Source: Gammaproteobacteria bacterium (GTDB lineage: Bacteria; Pseudomonadota; Gammaproteobacteria; Steroidobacterales; GCA-2729495). Taken from it: a stretch of 64,000 nucleotides of DNA. A program made the translations under genes and the position numbers. Shown here piece by piece: positions 28,432 through 39,317 of the stretch; within the stretch, counting starts at the first letter, position 1, and each line of letters opens with the position of its first letter. The notes below the pieces were generated by a model. It ran no database searches and was not told where the DNA came from. It saw only the letters and a list, made by a program, of their open reading frames with translations. The stretch lies in contig JASLMV010000011.1 in assembly GCA_030746435.1 (NCBI GenBank), positions 1 to 64,000 on the forward strand. Reading direction: 5' to 3'.

Positions 28432-28952
28432 CCGAAGCACTGCCGCGCGAGCTGGAAACTACCGAACGCCATGATGGCTTTGTTGTAACCAAGCTGGGCT
28501 CCCTGATCGACTGGGCGCAGGAGAGCGGAGTCGCCAAGTGGGCGAAGACCGGCTCGATGTGGCCGGTGTCGTTCGGCCTCGCCTGCTGTGCCGTCGAAAT
28601 GATGCAGGCGGGCGCCTCCCGTTACGACCTCGATCGTTTTGGTGTCATCTTCAGACCAAGTCCACGTCAGTCGGACGTCATGGTTGTTGCCGGGACACTC
28701 ACCAACAAGATGGCCCCGGCGCTACGCAAGGTTTATGACCAGATGAGCGAGCCTCGCTGGGTCATTTCAATGGGCTCCTGTGCAAACGGCGGGGGCTACT
28801 ACCATTACTCTTATTCTGTGGTTCGGGGATGTGACCGGATCGTGCCTGTCGATGTCTATGTGCCGGGGTGTCCGCCCACGGCCGAGGCGTTGCTCTACGG
28901 CATTATCCAGTTACAAAATAAAATCCTCCGTACCAGCACCATCGCCCGGTAA
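28422..28952 (+). CDS. nuoB: NADH-quinone oxidoreductase subunit B
   Basis: Peripheral-arm subunit of complex I that holds the terminal 4Fe-4S cluster N2, which passes electrons to quinone. 176 residues from MGLTEALP. The N2 ligands are visible: the tandem Cys in [12 protein letters not shown], then [16 protein letters not shown] and [16 protein letters not shown]. An earlier in-frame start at 28401 lies inside nuoA and lacks family support. Confidence 0.97.
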   Translation: MGLTEALPRELETTERHDGFVVTKLGSLIDWAQESGVAKWAKTGSMWPVSFGLACCAVEMMQAGASRYDLDRFGVIFRPSPRQSDVMVVAGTLTNKMAPALRKVYDQMSEPRWVISMGSCANGGGYYHYSYSVVRGCDRIVPVDVYVPGCPPTAEALLYGIIQLQNKILRTSTIAR

Positions 28953-28957
28953 GGCCG

Positions 28958-29662
28958 ATGAAGAAGCGCTACAAGGCACTGGCTGCCAGCATCGCGGCAC
29001 GCTTTAGTGATGCTGTCCAGCAGGTTGAATCCAGTTGCGGTGAGGTGACTTTCGATGTCAGCCTCGATCGGCTGTTGCCGGTCTGTACCGCGCTCCGTGA
29101 CGAAGACGAGTTTGGGTTCGAAATACTCATCGACCTCTGTGGTGTCGACTACCTCCAATACGGCAAAAGCGAGTGGCAGACCGAGTCGGCAACGGACAGT
29201 GGTTTCAGCCGCGGCGTTAACCGCGAAGTCGTTATCCCGGATCCGGTGGCAGGTTACGACCCCCGCCGTTTTGCGGTCGTTTATCACCTGTTGTCTGTGC
29301 AGAACAACCATCGGCTGCGTTTGCGCGTTTACACGGGCGAGGCGAATCCGCCGCTCGTGCCCTCGGTGGTCGACATCTGGAGCTCCGCAAACTGGTACGA
29401 GCGTGAGGCTTTCGATCTCTACGGTATTTTGTTCCGGGGGCATCCCGATTTGCGTCGAATCCTGACTGACTACGGGTTCATCGGGCATGCGTTCCGCAAG
29501 GATTTCCCCTTGAGCGGCAACGTCGAGGTCAAATATGACGAAGAGCAGGGCCGGGTTGTATATCAGCCGGTGTCTATAGAGCCGCGCACGCTGGTGCCCA
29601 AGACCATTCGCGACGACAACCGCTACTCGCCCGATATCAAGGAGCCCGGCGGCAATGGCTGA
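28958..29662 (+). CDS. nuoC: NADH-quinone oxidoreductase subunit C
   Basis: 30-kDa peripheral subunit of complex I, 234 residues, separate from nuoD (in E. coli the two are fused). Seen: [33 protein letters not shown], and the family signature [40 protein letters not shown] (noted in pieces: [32 protein letters not shown]-like HAFRKDFPL). It overlaps nuoD by 8 bases. Confidence 0.97.
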   Translation: MKKRYKALAASIAARFSDAVQQVESSCGEVTFDVSLDRLLPVCTALRDEDEFGFEILIDLCGVDYLQYGKSEWQTESATDSGFSRGVNREVVIPDPVAGYDPRRFAVVYHLLSVQNNHRLRLRVYTGEANPPLVPSVVDIWSSANWYEREAFDLYGILFRGHPDLRRILTDYGFIGHAFRKDFPLSGNVEVKYDEEQGRVVYQPVSIEPRTLVPKTIRDDNRYSPDIKEPGGNG

Positions 29663-30908
29663 GTTCCAGAATTTCACCATGAACTTCGGCCCGCAGCATC
29701 CTGCTGCCCACGGCGTGTTGCGCCTGGTGCTCGAGATGGACGGCGAAGTCATCCAGACGGCAGACCCGCACATCGGCCTGCTGCATCGGGCAACCGAGAA
29801 GCTGGCGGAAAGCAAGCCCTTTAACCAGAGTATCGGTTACATGGATCGGCTCGATTATGTGTCGATGATGTGTAACGAGCACGGTTATGTATTGGCAATC
29901 GAAAAACTGCTGGGCATTACCCCGCCGGTACGAGCGCAGTACATACGCGTGATGTTCGATGAGATAACCCGAATCCTTAACCACCTGCTGTGGCTGGGCA
30001 CACACGGTCTCGATATCGGCGCGATGACCATGTTCCTGTATTGCTTCCGCGAGCGCGAAGACCTGATTGACTGCTACGAAGCGGTATCGGGAACGCGCAT
30101 GCACGCAACGTACTACCGGCCGGGCGGCGTGTACCGGGATCTGCCCGACACCATGCCGCGCTACCAGCCCTCGAAGTGGCACAACGAGAAAGACGTTGCC
30201 CGGATGAACGCCGCGCGCGAAGGCACGATGCTGGATTTCATCGATGATTTTACCGACCGCTTTCCGGGGCGCGTCGACGAATATGAAACCCTGCTGACGG
30301 ATAACCGTATCTGGAAGCAACGCACGGTCAATATCGGTGTAGTTTCGCCCGAGCGCGCCAAAGCGCTGGGTTTTAGCGGGGCGATGTTGCGTGGCTCGGG
30401 CGTTGAGTGGGACCTCCGCAAAAAGCAGCCCTACGAAGTGTATGCGGATGTGGACTTCGATATACCGGTGGGCGTCAATGGCGACTGCTACGACCGCTAT
30501 CTCGTGCGGATCGAAGAATTGCGGCAGGCGAACCGGATTATTAAACAATGCGTGAAGTGGCTGCGGGAAAACCCCGGCCCGGTCATCCTGGATGACCACA
30601 AGTTTGTGCCGCCGTCGCGGGTGGAAATGAAAGGCGATATGGAATCGCTGATCCACCATTTCAAACTGTTTACGGAAGGTTATAACGTGCCCAGGGGCGA
30701 GGCTTATGCAGCCGTCGAACACCCGAAAGGGGAGTTCGGCTGTTACCTGGTATCCGATGGCGCAAACAAACCCTATCGGCTGAAAATCAGGGCTCCCGGT
30801 TTTGCGCACCTGTCGGCAATGCACGAAATGGTCGAGGGCCACATGCTGGCCGACGTGGTTGCCGTGATCGGTACGCAGGACATCGTTTTCGGGGAGATTG
30901 ACCGATGA
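29655..30908 (+). CDS. nuoD: NADH-quinone oxidoreductase subunit D
   Basis: 49-kDa subunit of complex I, related to the large subunit of NiFe hydrogenases, lining the quinone site with NuoB; 417 residues. Seen: [21 protein letters not shown] at the start (quinone-site His), HRGTEKLAE-like [30 protein letters not shown], and at the end [15 protein letters not shown] [18 protein letters not shown] followed by [16 protein letters not shown] overlaps nuoC by 8 bases. Confidence 0.98.
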   Translation: MAEFQNFTMNFGPQHPAAHGVLRLVLEMDGEVIQTADPHIGLLHRATEKLAESKPFNQSIGYMDRLDYVSMMCNEHGYVLAIEKLLGITPPVRAQYIRVMFDEITRILNHLLWLGTHGLDIGAMTMFLYCFREREDLIDCYEAVSGTRMHATYYRPGGVYRDLPDTMPRYQPSKWHNEKDVARMNAAREGTMLDFIDDFTDRFPGRVDEYETLLTDNRIWKQRTVNIGVVSPERAKALGFSGAMLRGSGVEWDLRKKQPYEVYADVDFDIPVGVNGDCYDRYLVRIEELRQANRIIKQCVKWLRENPGPVILDDHKFVPPSRVEMKGDMESLIHHFKLFTEGYNVPRGEAYAAVEHPKGEFGCYLVSDGANKPYRLKIRAPGFAHLSAMHEMVEGHMLADVVAVIGTQDIVFGEIDR

Positions 30909-31402
30909 GCGCGGAGCCCAGGGCACAGCTTTCTGAACATGCCCGTGAGGAAATCAACCTGTGGATCGGGAAATTTCCGGGCGGCCGGCAACGGTCGGCG
31001 GTAATCGCCGCGCTGCATATCGTGCAGCACGAAAACAAGGGCTTTCTGACTCCTGAGCTCATGGATGCAGTTGCAAGCCATCTCGAGTTACCGAGGATTC
31101 AGGTTTATGAAGTAGCGAGTTTCTACTCCATGTTCGAATTGCAGCCCGTAGGCCGCAACAGCGTCTCGGTTTGCACCAACGTTTCGTGCATGTTGCGCGG
31201 TAGTGGCAGGATCCTCGACCACATCGCGAAGCAATACGGCATCAAGGAAGGCGAAAGCACCGAGGACGGACGTATTTTCCTCAAGAAGGAAGAAGAATGC
31301 CTCGGCGCCTGTACCGGCGCGCCGATGATGATGGTGAACCATCGTTACTACGAGCATCTCACGCCTGAAAAGGTCGATGAGATCCTGGGCGGGCTGGAGT
31401 AA
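30905..31402 (+). CDS. nuoE: NADH-quinone oxidoreductase subunit E
   Basis: 24-kDa subunit with the 2Fe-2S cluster N1a, 165 residues, thioredoxin-like fold. The four cluster Cys are visible in [12 protein letters not shown] and [15 protein letters not shown]. The N-terminal helical domain contains [18 protein letters not shown] and [18 protein letters not shown]. It overlaps nuoD by 4 bases. Confidence 0.97.
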   Translation: MSAEPRAQLSEHAREEINLWIGKFPGGRQRSAVIAALHIVQHENKGFLTPELMDAVASHLELPRIQVYEVASFYSMFELQPVGRNSVSVCTNVSCMLRGSGRILDHIAKQYGIKEGESTEDGRIFLKKEEECLGACTGAPMMMVNHRYYEHLTPEKVDEILGGLE

Positions 31403-31405
31403 GCC

Positions 31406-32707
31406 GTGGCCTTTGAGCAAAATCAGGTTTGTCTGACTACGCTGGGCCTGGAGCGGCCGTGGGCTCTCGATACCTATCGTTCGACGGGCGGCTACGAAAT
31501 CTGGGAGCAGATACTTGCCGGCCGGACGACCGTGGACCAGGTTATCGGGAAGGTCAAGGATTCGGGCCTGCGGGGCCGCGGCGGCGCGGGGTTCCCGACC
31601 GGGCTGAAGTGGAGCTTCATGCCGAAGGACCCGGCGATTCAGAAATATGCCGTGTGCAATTCAGACGAGAGCGAACCCGGCACCTGCCATGACCGTGACA
31701 TCCTGCGCTACAACCCGCACGCGCTGATCGAGGGCATGGCGATCGGCGGCTTCGCGATGGGCGCGACGGTCGGTTACAACTACATACGCGGCGAATTCAT
31801 GGATGAGCCGATCCCGCGTTTCGAGGCGGCGCTAAAAGAAGCCTACGATGCGGGACTGCTCGGCAAGAACATAAAAGGTTCCGGCATAGATTTCGATTTG
31901 TATACCTTCATGGGCGCCGGTGCTTATATATGTGGCGAAGAAACGGGCCTGCTCGAATCGCTGGAAGGCAAACCGGGCAAGCCGCGCTTCAAACCGCCGT
32001 TCCCGGCCAACTTCGGCCTGTACGGCAAACCGACGACCGTTAACAACACGCAGAGTTTTGCATCCGTACCGGCGATTCTGCGGAACGGACCTGAATGGTT
32101 TTCCGGGCTTGGCGTGCCCAACTCGGGCGGCACCATGATCTTTTCGGTATCCGGCCACGTGAATAACCCGGGCAACTTCGAATTGCCTCTCGGTATCCCG
32201 TTCAAAGACCTGCTGGAGATTGCCGGCGGCATGCTTGGTGACCGGCCGCTGAAAGCGGTCATCCCCGGCGGCTCGTCGGTACCGGTTATGCCCGCCGCCA
32301 ACATCATGGACATCAACATGGACTACGACTCTTTGCAAGAAGCGGGGTCATCGCTGGGCACGGGTTCACTCATCGTGATGGACGACACCACCTGCATGGT
32401 GCAGGTACTGCGCAGGATTTCGCGTTTCTACCATTCCGAATCCTGCGGGCAGTGTACGCCGTGCCGCGAAGGCACCGGCTGGCTGCATCGCATGTTGAAC
32501 CGGATCATCGACGGGCGGGGCCAGCCCGAGGATATGGAGCGGCTGCTGGGCGTAGCCAACAAGATCGAAGGGCACACCATTTGTGCGCTCGGCGACGCCG
32601 CCGCCTGGCCGGTGCAGAGTTTCCTGAAACACTTCGGCCATGAATTCGAATACATGATCGAACACAAGGGGCTGTCGATTATCGACGCGACGAAGACGGC
32701 AGCCTGA
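31406..32707 (+). CDS. nuoF: NADH-quinone oxidoreductase subunit F
   Basis: 51-kDa subunit that binds NADH, FMN and the 4Fe-4S cluster N3; 433 residues from a GTG. Seen: the FMN/NADH glycine-rich stretch [18 protein letters not shown], the second motif [19 protein letters not shown], and the cluster site [14 protein letters not shown] plus the distant [13 protein letters not shown] is 3 bases after nuoE. Its TGA overlaps the nuoG ATG by one base. Confidence 0.97.
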   Translation: MAFEQNQVCLTTLGLERPWALDTYRSTGGYEIWEQILAGRTTVDQVIGKVKDSGLRGRGGAGFPTGLKWSFMPKDPAIQKYAVCNSDESEPGTCHDRDILRYNPHALIEGMAIGGFAMGATVGYNYIRGEFMDEPIPRFEAALKEAYDAGLLGKNIKGSGIDFDLYTFMGAGAYICGEETGLLESLEGKPGKPRFKPPFPANFGLYGKPTTVNNTQSFASVPAILRNGPEWFSGLGVPNSGGTMIFSVSGHVNNPGNFELPLGIPFKDLLEIAGGMLGDRPLKAVIPGGSSVPVMPAANIMDINMDYDSLQEAGSSLGTGSLIVMDDTTCMVQVLRRISRFYHSESCGQCTPCREGTGWLHRMLNRIIDGRGQPEDMERLLGVANKIEGHTICALGDAAAWPVQSFLKHFGHEFEYMIEHKGLSIIDATKTAA

Positions 32708-34863
32708 TGAGCGACGAAAAAATCACAATTGAAGTTGACGGACGGGAACTGGAAGCCAGCCCCGGCCAGATGCTTATCGAGGTAACCGATAGGGCGGATA
32801 TTCATATCCCGCGCTTCTGTTATCACCGCAAGCTGTCAGTGGCCGCCAACTGCCGCATGTGCCTCGTGCAGGTCGAGAACGCGCCCAAGCCCTTGCCCGC
32901 TTGCGCCACGCCGGTAACGCCTGGCATGAAAGTGCAGACGCGTAACCAATATGCCATCGAGGCGCAGAAAGCGACGATGGAATTCCTGCTGATCAACCAT
33001 CCGCTCGACTGCCCGATCTGTGACCAGGGCGGCGAATGCGAGCTGCAGGACATCGCGATGGGCTTCGGCCGCGATATTTCCCGTTACAGCGAAGGCAAGC
33101 GGGTCGTCAAGGACAAAGACCTCGGCCCGCTGGTCTCGACCAATATGACCCGCTGCATACATTGCACGCGCTGCGTTCGCTTCGGTCAGGAAATTGCCGG
33201 GATCCAGGAACTGGGTACCATCGGCCGCGGCGATCGCGTGGAAATCGGTACATATATCGAACGCAGTGTGGATCACGAGTTGTCCGGCAACATTATTGAT
33301 ATGTGTCCGGTCGGTGCATTGAATAACAAGCCGTACCGGATGAGTGCGCGTGCCTGGGAAATGGAGCAGCGCGCAACCATTGCACCGCACGATTGCCTTG
33401 GTTCGAATATTTACGCGCACGTACTGCGCGGCACGGTCAAGCGTGTCGTGCCGCAGGATAACGACGCAATCAATGAGACCTGGTTATCGGACCGGGATCG
33501 TTTCAGTTACGAAGGCATCTACAGTAACGACCGGCTGAGCCGGCCGCTTGTGCGTGAAGATGGCCAGTTAAAACCTGCAAGCTGGGAAACGGCGCTTAAG
33601 AAAGTAACGGAAGGGCTGAGCGCACTGGTTGAAAAAGATGGCGGAGAGGCGCTCGGGGCGTGGGTATCGCCTTCGGCGACGGTCGAAGAGGCCTATCTCG
33701 CAGGCCGGTTGCTGCGTCATCTGGGCTCCGGCAGCATCGACCACCGTTTGCGCCGCCGCGATTTTCGCGGGCAGGAAGCGGAAGCATTAATGCCAACGCT
33801 GGGTATGCCGATTGCTGAAGTCGAGTCGCTGGAAAATATTCTGGTTGTCGGTTCGAACCTGCGTCACGAAGTGCCGCTGCTCGCGCACCGGGTGCGCAAG
33901 GCCGCCGGGTCGGGTGCCGATGTGAGTTTCATCAATGCGGTGGACTATGAATACCTGTTCCGGGTTGCCAACAGCATTGTCGACCCGGGCGCAGATTTCG
34001 TTGCCGTGCTGGCTGCAGTCGTCGAAGCGGCGGGCGGCAGCATCGACTTCGAACTGGAGAACAGGCAACAGGGCAGTGAAGCACACCGCGATATCGTTGC
34101 ATCGCTGAAGTCCGGCCGGGCGGGCATATTCCTCGGGCACATGGCGCAGCGGCATCCCGCATATGCAAGGATCCTGCAACTGGCGGGGCGGCTGGCCGAA
34201 CTGACCGGCGCCACGCTCGGTATCATCAGTGAAGGTGCAAACACGGCGGGCGTCGCTTATGCCGGCGCACTGCCCCATCGTGGGCCGGCCGGCAGCGAAA
34301 CCGGCACGAAGGGTTCCGACCTTGGCCAGATGCTTGCGTCGTCGGTCAAGGGCGTGGTTTTACTCGGGGTCGAGCCCGAATTCGATTGCGCCGACGACGT
34401 CGCTGCACTTAATACGCTGGCCGATGCGGAATTCGTAGTCGCGATGTCTCCGTGGATATCGTCGAGCGCGACCGAATATGCGGATGTCGTATTGCCTGTT
34501 GGCACCTTCGCGGAAACATCCGGTACATATATAAATGCCGAGGGTGCCTGGCAGAGCTTTGCCGGGGTCGCCCGTCCCGTTGCCGAGGCGCGTCCCGCGT
34601 GGAAGGTATTGCGTGTACTCGGTAACCTGCTGGATGTCCCGGGTTTCGATTACGCAAGTTCGGAGGCAGTACGTGACGAATTGCGGGACCTGCCCGCGCG
34701 GGAGACTGGCACTATCCGGGCTGAACTGGAGGCCGCCGCCGCCGTCAGCGTCCGCGCATCCGAACTCGATGTGCCCATGTACGCGACTGACCCGCTGGTC
34801 AGGCGCGCGCAATCACTTCAGCAAACGCTCAATGCTGTTCAGGACTGGCGGAAGACGGCGTAA
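32707..34863 (+). CDS. nuoG: NADH-quinone oxidoreductase subunit G
   Basis: 75-kDa subunit of complex I with three iron-sulfur clusters, 718 residues. The N-terminal ferredoxin-like domain has [16 protein letters not shown] and LPACATPV (N1b); [18 protein letters not shown] gives N5 (His-Cys3) and [17 protein letters not shown] gives N4. The rest is a molybdopterin-oxidoreductase-like domain without catalytic role in this family. It is shorter than E. coli NuoG (908), which is usual outside enterobacteria. Confidence 0.97.
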   Translation: MSDEKITIEVDGRELEASPGQMLIEVTDRADIHIPRFCYHRKLSVAANCRMCLVQVENAPKPLPACATPVTPGMKVQTRNQYAIEAQKATMEFLLINHPLDCPICDQGGECELQDIAMGFGRDISRYSEGKRVVKDKDLGPLVSTNMTRCIHCTRCVRFGQEIAGIQELGTIGRGDRVEIGTYIERSVDHELSGNIIDMCPVGALNNKPYRMSARAWEMEQRATIAPHDCLGSNIYAHVLRGTVKRVVPQDNDAINETWLSDRDRFSYEGIYSNDRLSRPLVREDGQLKPASWETALKKVTEGLSALVEKDGGEALGAWVSPSATVEEAYLAGRLLRHLGSGSIDHRLRRRDFRGQEAEALMPTLGMPIAEVESLENILVVGSNLRHEVPLLAHRVRKAAGSGADVSFINAVDYEYLFRVANSIVDPGADFVAVLAAVVEAAGGSIDFELENRQQGSEAHRDIVASLKSGRAGIFLGHMAQRHPAYARILQLAGRLAELTGATLGIISEGANTAGVAYAGALPHRGPAGSETGTKGSDLGQMLASSVKGVVLLGVEPEFDCADDVAALNTLADAEFVVAMSPWISSSATEYADVVLPVGTFAETSGTYINAEGAWQSFAGVARPVAEARPAWKVLRVLGNLLDVPGFDYASSEAVRDELRDLPARETGTIRAELEAAAAVSVRASELDVPMYATDPLVRRAQSLQQTLNAVQDWRKTA

Positions 34864-34865
34864 CG

Positions 34866-35948
34866 ATGTTGGAGTCACTGTACAACTGGGTCGAAAGTCT
34901 GCTGCTGGAGTTCCTGCCGGCGCTCTGGGTGGGGCTGTTGTTGAAAACCGTCCAGATCGTGATCGTGACGGTGGTCATAATTATATGTGTTGCGTTCCTG
35001 ACCCTGCTGGAACGCAAGATCATCGGTTACATGCAGAACCGCATCGGGCCGAACCGGGTCGGTCCGCGGGGTCTGTTGCAACCGTTCGCCGACACAATCA
35101 AGTTACTGCTTAAAGAGATAATAGTGCCCGACAGGTCGAACCGTTACCTGTTCCTGCTTGCGCCACTGTTGACCCTGACCCCCGCGCTGGCTACCTGGGC
35201 CGTCATTCCGCTGTTTCCGGGGTTTGTTATCGCCGACGTCAATGCCGGCCTTTTGTATGTGCTCGCGCTGACCTCGCTGGGCGTGTACGGCGTGATACTG
35301 GCCGGCTGGGCAAGCAACTCCAAGTACGCGTTGCTCGGTGCGATGCGTTCGGCTGCACAGATCGTCGCTTACGAGATCGCGATGGGCTTTGCCCTGGTCG
35401 GTGTGCTGATGGCGGGTAAGAGCCTGAACCTGGGCGAGATTGTACAGGCGCAGCAGGGCGGTGTGCTGAGCTGGTTCTGGCTACCGCTGTTGCCGCTGTT
35501 CCTCGTTTACTTTATTTCCGGCGTCGCGGAAACCAACCGCGCGCCGTTCGATGTGGCTGAAGGCGAATCCGAGATCGTCGCCGGCTTCCATGTGGAATAT
35601 TCCGGCGCTGCATTCGCCATGTTTTTCCTGGGTGAATACGCCAACATGATTCTTATCGCGGCGCTGACCGCGGTGATGTTCCTCGGCGGCTGGGAATCCG
35701 CCTTCGCCGGCTGGACTTTCCTTGAGGGTACGCCGCTCGAATTTCTTATGGCGCCGGGGCTTTTCTGGCTTGCGGTCAAGACGTGTTTCTTCCTGTTTTG
35801 TTTTCTCTGGCTCCGCGCGACATTTCCGCGCTATCGCTACGACCAGATCATGCGCCTGGGCTGGAAGGTATTTTTGCCGGTCACGATCCTCTGGATCGCG
35901 GTCGAGGGTGTGATGTCGTGGCTGAAAGTCGGTCCCTGGAGTGTCTGA
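34866..35948 (+). CDS. nuoH: NADH-quinone oxidoreductase subunit H
   Basis: Membrane subunit (ND1 homologue) that joins the peripheral arm to the proton-pumping arm and forms part of the quinone chamber; 360 residues, about eight helices. Seen: [51 protein letters not shown] [14 protein letters not shown], and [20 protein letters not shown] with the carboxylates of the E-channel. Confidence 0.98.
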   Translation: MLESLYNWVESLLLEFLPALWVGLLLKTVQIVIVTVVIIICVAFLTLLERKIIGYMQNRIGPNRVGPRGLLQPFADTIKLLLKEIIVPDRSNRYLFLLAPLLTLTPALATWAVIPLFPGFVIADVNAGLLYVLALTSLGVYGVILAGWASNSKYALLGAMRSAAQIVAYEIAMGFALVGVLMAGKSLNLGEIVQAQQGGVLSWFWLPLLPLFLVYFISGVAETNRAPFDVAEGESEIVAGFHVEYSGAAFAMFFLGEYANMILIAALTAVMFLGGWESAFAGWTFLEGTPLEFLMAPGLFWLAVKTCFFLFCFLWLRATFPRYRYDQIMRLGWKVFLPVTILWIAVEGVMSWLKVGPWSV

Positions 35949-35949
35949 T

Positions 35950-36438
35950 ATGAGTTCCCTGCAAAAACTCATCAAGACGTTCTCCCTGTGGGAGCTGCTC
36001 ATGGGCCTGCGGCTTACGCTCAGGAACCTGTTCGTCAAGAAGATCACCATCCGGTACCCGGAAGAGAAGACGCCGCAGTCACCGCGGTTTCGCGGCCTGC
36101 ATGCACTGCGCCGCTATCCCAATGGCGAGGAGCGCTGCATCGCCTGCAAGATGTGCGAGGCCGTATGCCCCGCGCTGGCGATCACCATCGAGTCGGAGGC
36201 GCGCGAAGACGGCACGCGGCGCACGACCCGTTATGACATCGATTTATTCAAGTGCATCTACTGCGGTTTCTGTGAGGAAGCCTGCCCGGTAGATGCGATC
36301 GTCGAGACCCGGATCTTCGAGTACCACATGGAAGAGAAGGGCCAGAACATTATGAGCAAGGACAAGTTGCTGGCCATTGGCGAGAAGTACGACGCCATGA
36401 TTGCGGCCGACAAAGCGGCAGATGCGGACTATAGATAA
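35950..36438 (+). CDS. nuoI: NADH-quinone oxidoreductase subunit I
   Basis: Ferredoxin-like subunit carrying two 4Fe-4S clusters (N6a, N6b), 162 residues from MSSLQKL (an in-frame GTG nine bases earlier overlaps nuoH). The two cluster motifs are [16 protein letters not shown] and [16 protein letters not shown], about residues 58-70 and 97-112. [16 protein letters not shown] precedes the first. nuoJ begins directly after the stop. Confidence 0.98.
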   Translation: MSSLQKLIKTFSLWELLMGLRLTLRNLFVKKITIRYPEEKTPQSPRFRGLHALRRYPNGEERCIACKMCEAVCPALAITIESEAREDGTRRTTRYDIDLFKCIYCGFCEEACPVDAIVETRIFEYHMEEKGQNIMSKDKLLAIGEKYDAMIAADKAADADYR

Positions 36439-37038
36439 ATGTTTGAGCTGATGTTTTTCGGGATGTATGCCTTTGTGCTGATCGCAGCAGCGGTCGGTGT
36501 AATCGCGGCGCACAACCCGGTGCATTCGGCCATGTTCCTGGTACTGGCTTTCGTGTCCAGCTCCGCACTCTGGATGCTGATGGAAGCCGAGTTCCTCGCG
36601 TTGGCCCTCGTGTTGGTCTACGTAGGCGCCGTGATGGTGCTGTTCCTCTTCGTTGTCATGATGCTGGACATAGACACCAAATCCCTGCGCACGGGCGTTA
36701 TGCGTTATGCGCCCATCGGGGTCATCGTTGCATTTGTATCGGTGGCACAGGTGTGGAGCGTCGTCTGGTTGAGGAGTGCGGGCCTGCCTGTAATGGCCCG
36801 GCCGGAGGCCGCGCCCGCCGATTACAGCAACACCAAGGAACTCGGCGCCGTGTTGTACACGGAGCACGTGTACGCCTTTGAACTGGCGGCCTTCATCCTG
36901 TTGCTGGCGATTGTCGCAGCCATCGTGTTGACCATGCGCCGCCGGGCGGGCCTGAAACTGCAGAACATTGCCGAACAGGTTGCGGTTAAGAGCGAGGACC
37001 GGGTACGTATCGTGAAAATGGAGGCGGAGAGAGACTGA
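36439..37038 (+). CDS. nuoJ: NADH-quinone oxidoreductase subunit J
   Basis: Membrane subunit (ND6 homologue), 199 residues, five helices. Seen: [32 protein letters not shown] in pieces ([23 protein letters not shown]) and the conserved third helix [19 protein letters not shown] with the pi-bulge tyrosine. The C-terminal tail is charged. It overlaps nuoK by one base. Confidence 0.96.
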   Translation: MFELMFFGMYAFVLIAAAVGVIAAHNPVHSAMFLVLAFVSSSALWMLMEAEFLALALVLVYVGAVMVLFLFVVMMLDIDTKSLRTGVMRYAPIGVIVAFVSVAQVWSVVWLRSAGLPVMARPEAAPADYSNTKELGAVLYTEHVYAFELAAFILLLAIVAAIVLTMRRRAGLKLQNIAEQVAVKSEDRVRIVKMEAERD

Positions 37039-37343
37039 TGCTCACGCTGACCCATTTCCTGATGCTCTCCGGTGTGCTGTTCGCTATCAGCATCGCCGGT
37101 ATTTTCATTAACCGGAAGAACATGATCCTGTTGCTCATGTGCATCGAGCTCATGTTGCTCGCGGTTAATTTCAACTTTATTGCATTCTCGCGTTACCTGG
37201 GTAATACGGATGGCCAGGTCTTCGTGTTCTTTATCCTGACGGTCGCCGCTGCCGAAGCCGCGATTGGTCTCGCGATTCTCGTTACCCTGTTCCGGACACG
37301 CAGCAGCATAAATGTCCAGGACGTTAACTCCATGAAGGGCTGA
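37038..37343 (+). CDS. nuoK: NADH-quinone oxidoreductase subunit K
   Basis: Small three-helix membrane subunit (ND4L homologue), 101 residues. It carries the conserved intramembrane Glu residues in [14 protein letters not shown] and [14 protein letters not shown], part of the proton path. It overlaps nuoJ by one base and ends 3 bases before the GTG of nuoL. Confidence 0.97.
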   Translation: MLTLTHFLMLSGVLFAISIAGIFINRKNMILLLMCIELMLLAVNFNFIAFSRYLGNTDGQVFVFFILTVAAAEAAIGLAILVTLFRTRSSINVQDVNSMKG

Positions 37344-37346
37344 TGC

Positions 37347-39296
37347 GTGGATAACATACTCATCACAATCGTACTCAGCCCGCTGCTTGCCGCGATTCTT
37401 GCCGGACTCGGGGGCAAACAGATAGGCCGTAAAGGCTCCCACAGGGTAACGATACTGGGTGTCGCGATTTCCTGCGCACTGTCGCTGTACGTGCTGAAAG
37501 CGCAGCTGCTCGACGGCATGCCTGTTTACAACGAGACCGTGTACCAGTGGATGTCGGTGGGTGGCATCGACATGGAAATCGGTTTCCTGGTCGACCGGCT
37601 GACCGCACTCATGATGAGCGTGGTGACCTTCGTTTCGCTGATGGTGCATATCTACACGATCGGCTACATGCACGACGATCCCGGCTACCAGCGCTTCTTC
37701 AGTTATATCTCGCTGTTCACGTTCTCGATGCTGATGCTCGTGATGTCGAACAACTTCCTGCAGTTGTTCTTCGGCTGGGAGGCCGTGGGTGTTGTTTCCT
37801 ATTTGCTGATCGGTTTCTGGTATACGCGGCCGACCGCCATATTCGCGAACCTGAAGGCTTTCCTGGTTAACCGGGTAGGGGACTTCGGTTTCATCCTGGG
37901 GATTGCCGCTATTGTGATGTACACGGGCAGTCTTGATTATTTCGATGCCTTCGTTGCAGGTGCCGATATAGCCGGCGCAACCATCAACATCGTCGGTGAC
38001 AGCCAGTGGTCGCTGCTGACAGTGGCCTGCATCGGGCTGTTCGTCGGCGCGATGGGTAAATCAGCCCAGGTGCCGCTGCACGTGTGGCTGCCGGATTCGA
38101 TGGAAGGCCCGACGCCGATCTCCGCACTGATCCATGCCGCCACGATGGTAACGGCCGGTGTGTTCATGGTGGCGCGCATGTCGCCGCTGTTCGAGTTCAG
38201 CGAAACCGCGCTGACTTTCGTCCTGGTCATAGGCGCGACGACGGCGTTGTTTACCGGTTTCCTGGGGCTGGTGCAGAACGACATCAAGCGCGTGGTCGCG
38301 TACTCAACGCTGTCGCAGCTCGGTTACATGACTGTGGCGCTCGGTGCATCGGCCTACGCGGCCGGCATCTTCCACCTGATGACGCATGCATTTTTCAAGG
38401 CGTTGCTGTTCCTGGCCGCCGGCTCGGTGATTATCGCGCTCCACCACGAGCAGGACATGCGCAAGATGGGTGGCCTGAAAAAATATATGCCCATTACTTA
38501 CTGGACCAGCCTCGCGGGTTCGCTCGCGCTCATCGGTTTCCCGGGCACCGCCGGCTTCTTTTCCAAGGACGCGCTCATTGAGGCGGTGGGGCATTCCGGC
38601 ATTGCGGGCTCAGGCTACGCATACTTCTGCGTGCTGGCCGGTGTGCTGATCACCGCGCTGTACAGCTTCCGGATGTTCTTCCTGGTCTTCCACGGCAAGG
38701 AACGCATAGACGAGGACGCCCGCCATCACCTGCATGAGTCGCCGTGGGTCGTGACGCTGCCGCTGGTATTGCTGGCTATTCCGTCACTCATCATCGGCTG
38801 GCCGACGATCGGACCGCTTTTGTTCGGCGACTTTTTCGGCGACGCTATTTACGTGCTGCCCGTGCACGATGTGCTCGGGCAACTGGGTGCCGATTACCAC
38901 GGCCCGGTCGCTTTCCTGTTGCACGGACTGCAGTCGCCGGTGTTGTACCTGGCGCTCGCGGGCGTCGTGATCGCCTGGTACCTGTATCTGCGCAACCCGC
39001 TTGCGGCGGGGGCATTGAAAGACCGTTTCGCCGTTATTCACCGGCTGCTCGACAACAAGTACTACCTGGACGATTTCAACGAGCAGGTCATTGCCCGTGC
39101 CTCGCGGTTGATAGGCGTGGGGCTGTGGCGGGGCGGCGACGGGGCCCTGATAGACGGCGTACTCGTTGACGGTACGGCCAATTTAATCGGTCGTATCGCG
39201 GGCATCGTGCGCAGGGTGCAGACGGGTTACCTGTATCACTACGCCTTTGCGATGGTGATCGGTTTGTGTGTGCTGGTGGGCTGGCTGATCTGGTAG
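37347..39296 (+). CDS. nuoL: NADH-quinone oxidoreductase subunit L
   Basis: Largest antiporter-like proton-pumping subunit (ND5 homologue) with the long lateral helix, 649 residues from a GTG. Seen: FFGWEAVGVVSYLLIGFW (key Glu), MGKSAQVPLHVWLPDSMEGPTPISALIHAATMVTAG in pieces (KSAQVPLHVWLPDSMEGPTP, ALIHAATMVTAGVF), the VAYSTLSQLGYM helix and MTHAFFKALLFLAAGSVI. The final helix is GLCVLVGWLIW. Confidence 0.98.
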   Translation: MDNILITIVLSPLLAAILAGLGGKQIGRKGSHRVTILGVAISCALSLYVLKAQLLDGMPVYNETVYQWMSVGGIDMEIGFLVDRLTALMMSVVTFVSLMVHIYTIGYMHDDPGYQRFFSYISLFTFSMLMLVMSNNFLQLFFGWEAVGVVSYLLIGFWYTRPTAIFANLKAFLVNRVGDFGFILGIAAIVMYTGSLDYFDAFVAGADIAGATINIVGDSQWSLLTVACIGLFVGAMGKSAQVPLHVWLPDSMEGPTPISALIHAATMVTAGVFMVARMSPLFEFSETALTFVLVIGATTALFTGFLGLVQNDIKRVVAYSTLSQLGYMTVALGASAYAAGIFHLMTHAFFKALLFLAAGSVIIALHHEQDMRKMGGLKKYMPITYWTSLAGSLALIGFPGTAGFFSKDALIEAVGHSGIAGSGYAYFCVLAGVLITALYSFRMFFLVFHGKERIDEDARHHLHESPWVVTLPLVLLAIPSLIIGWPTIGPLLFGDFFGDAIYVLPVHDVLGQLGADYHGPVAFLLHGLQSPVLYLALAGVVIAWYLYLRNPLAAGALKDRFAVIHRLLDNKYYLDDFNEQVIARASRLIGVGLWRGGDGALIDGVLVDGTANLIGRIAGIVRRVQTGYLYHYAFAMVIGLCVLVGWLIW

Positions 39297-39317
39297 CCCG
39301 GGAAGCAAAAAGAATAC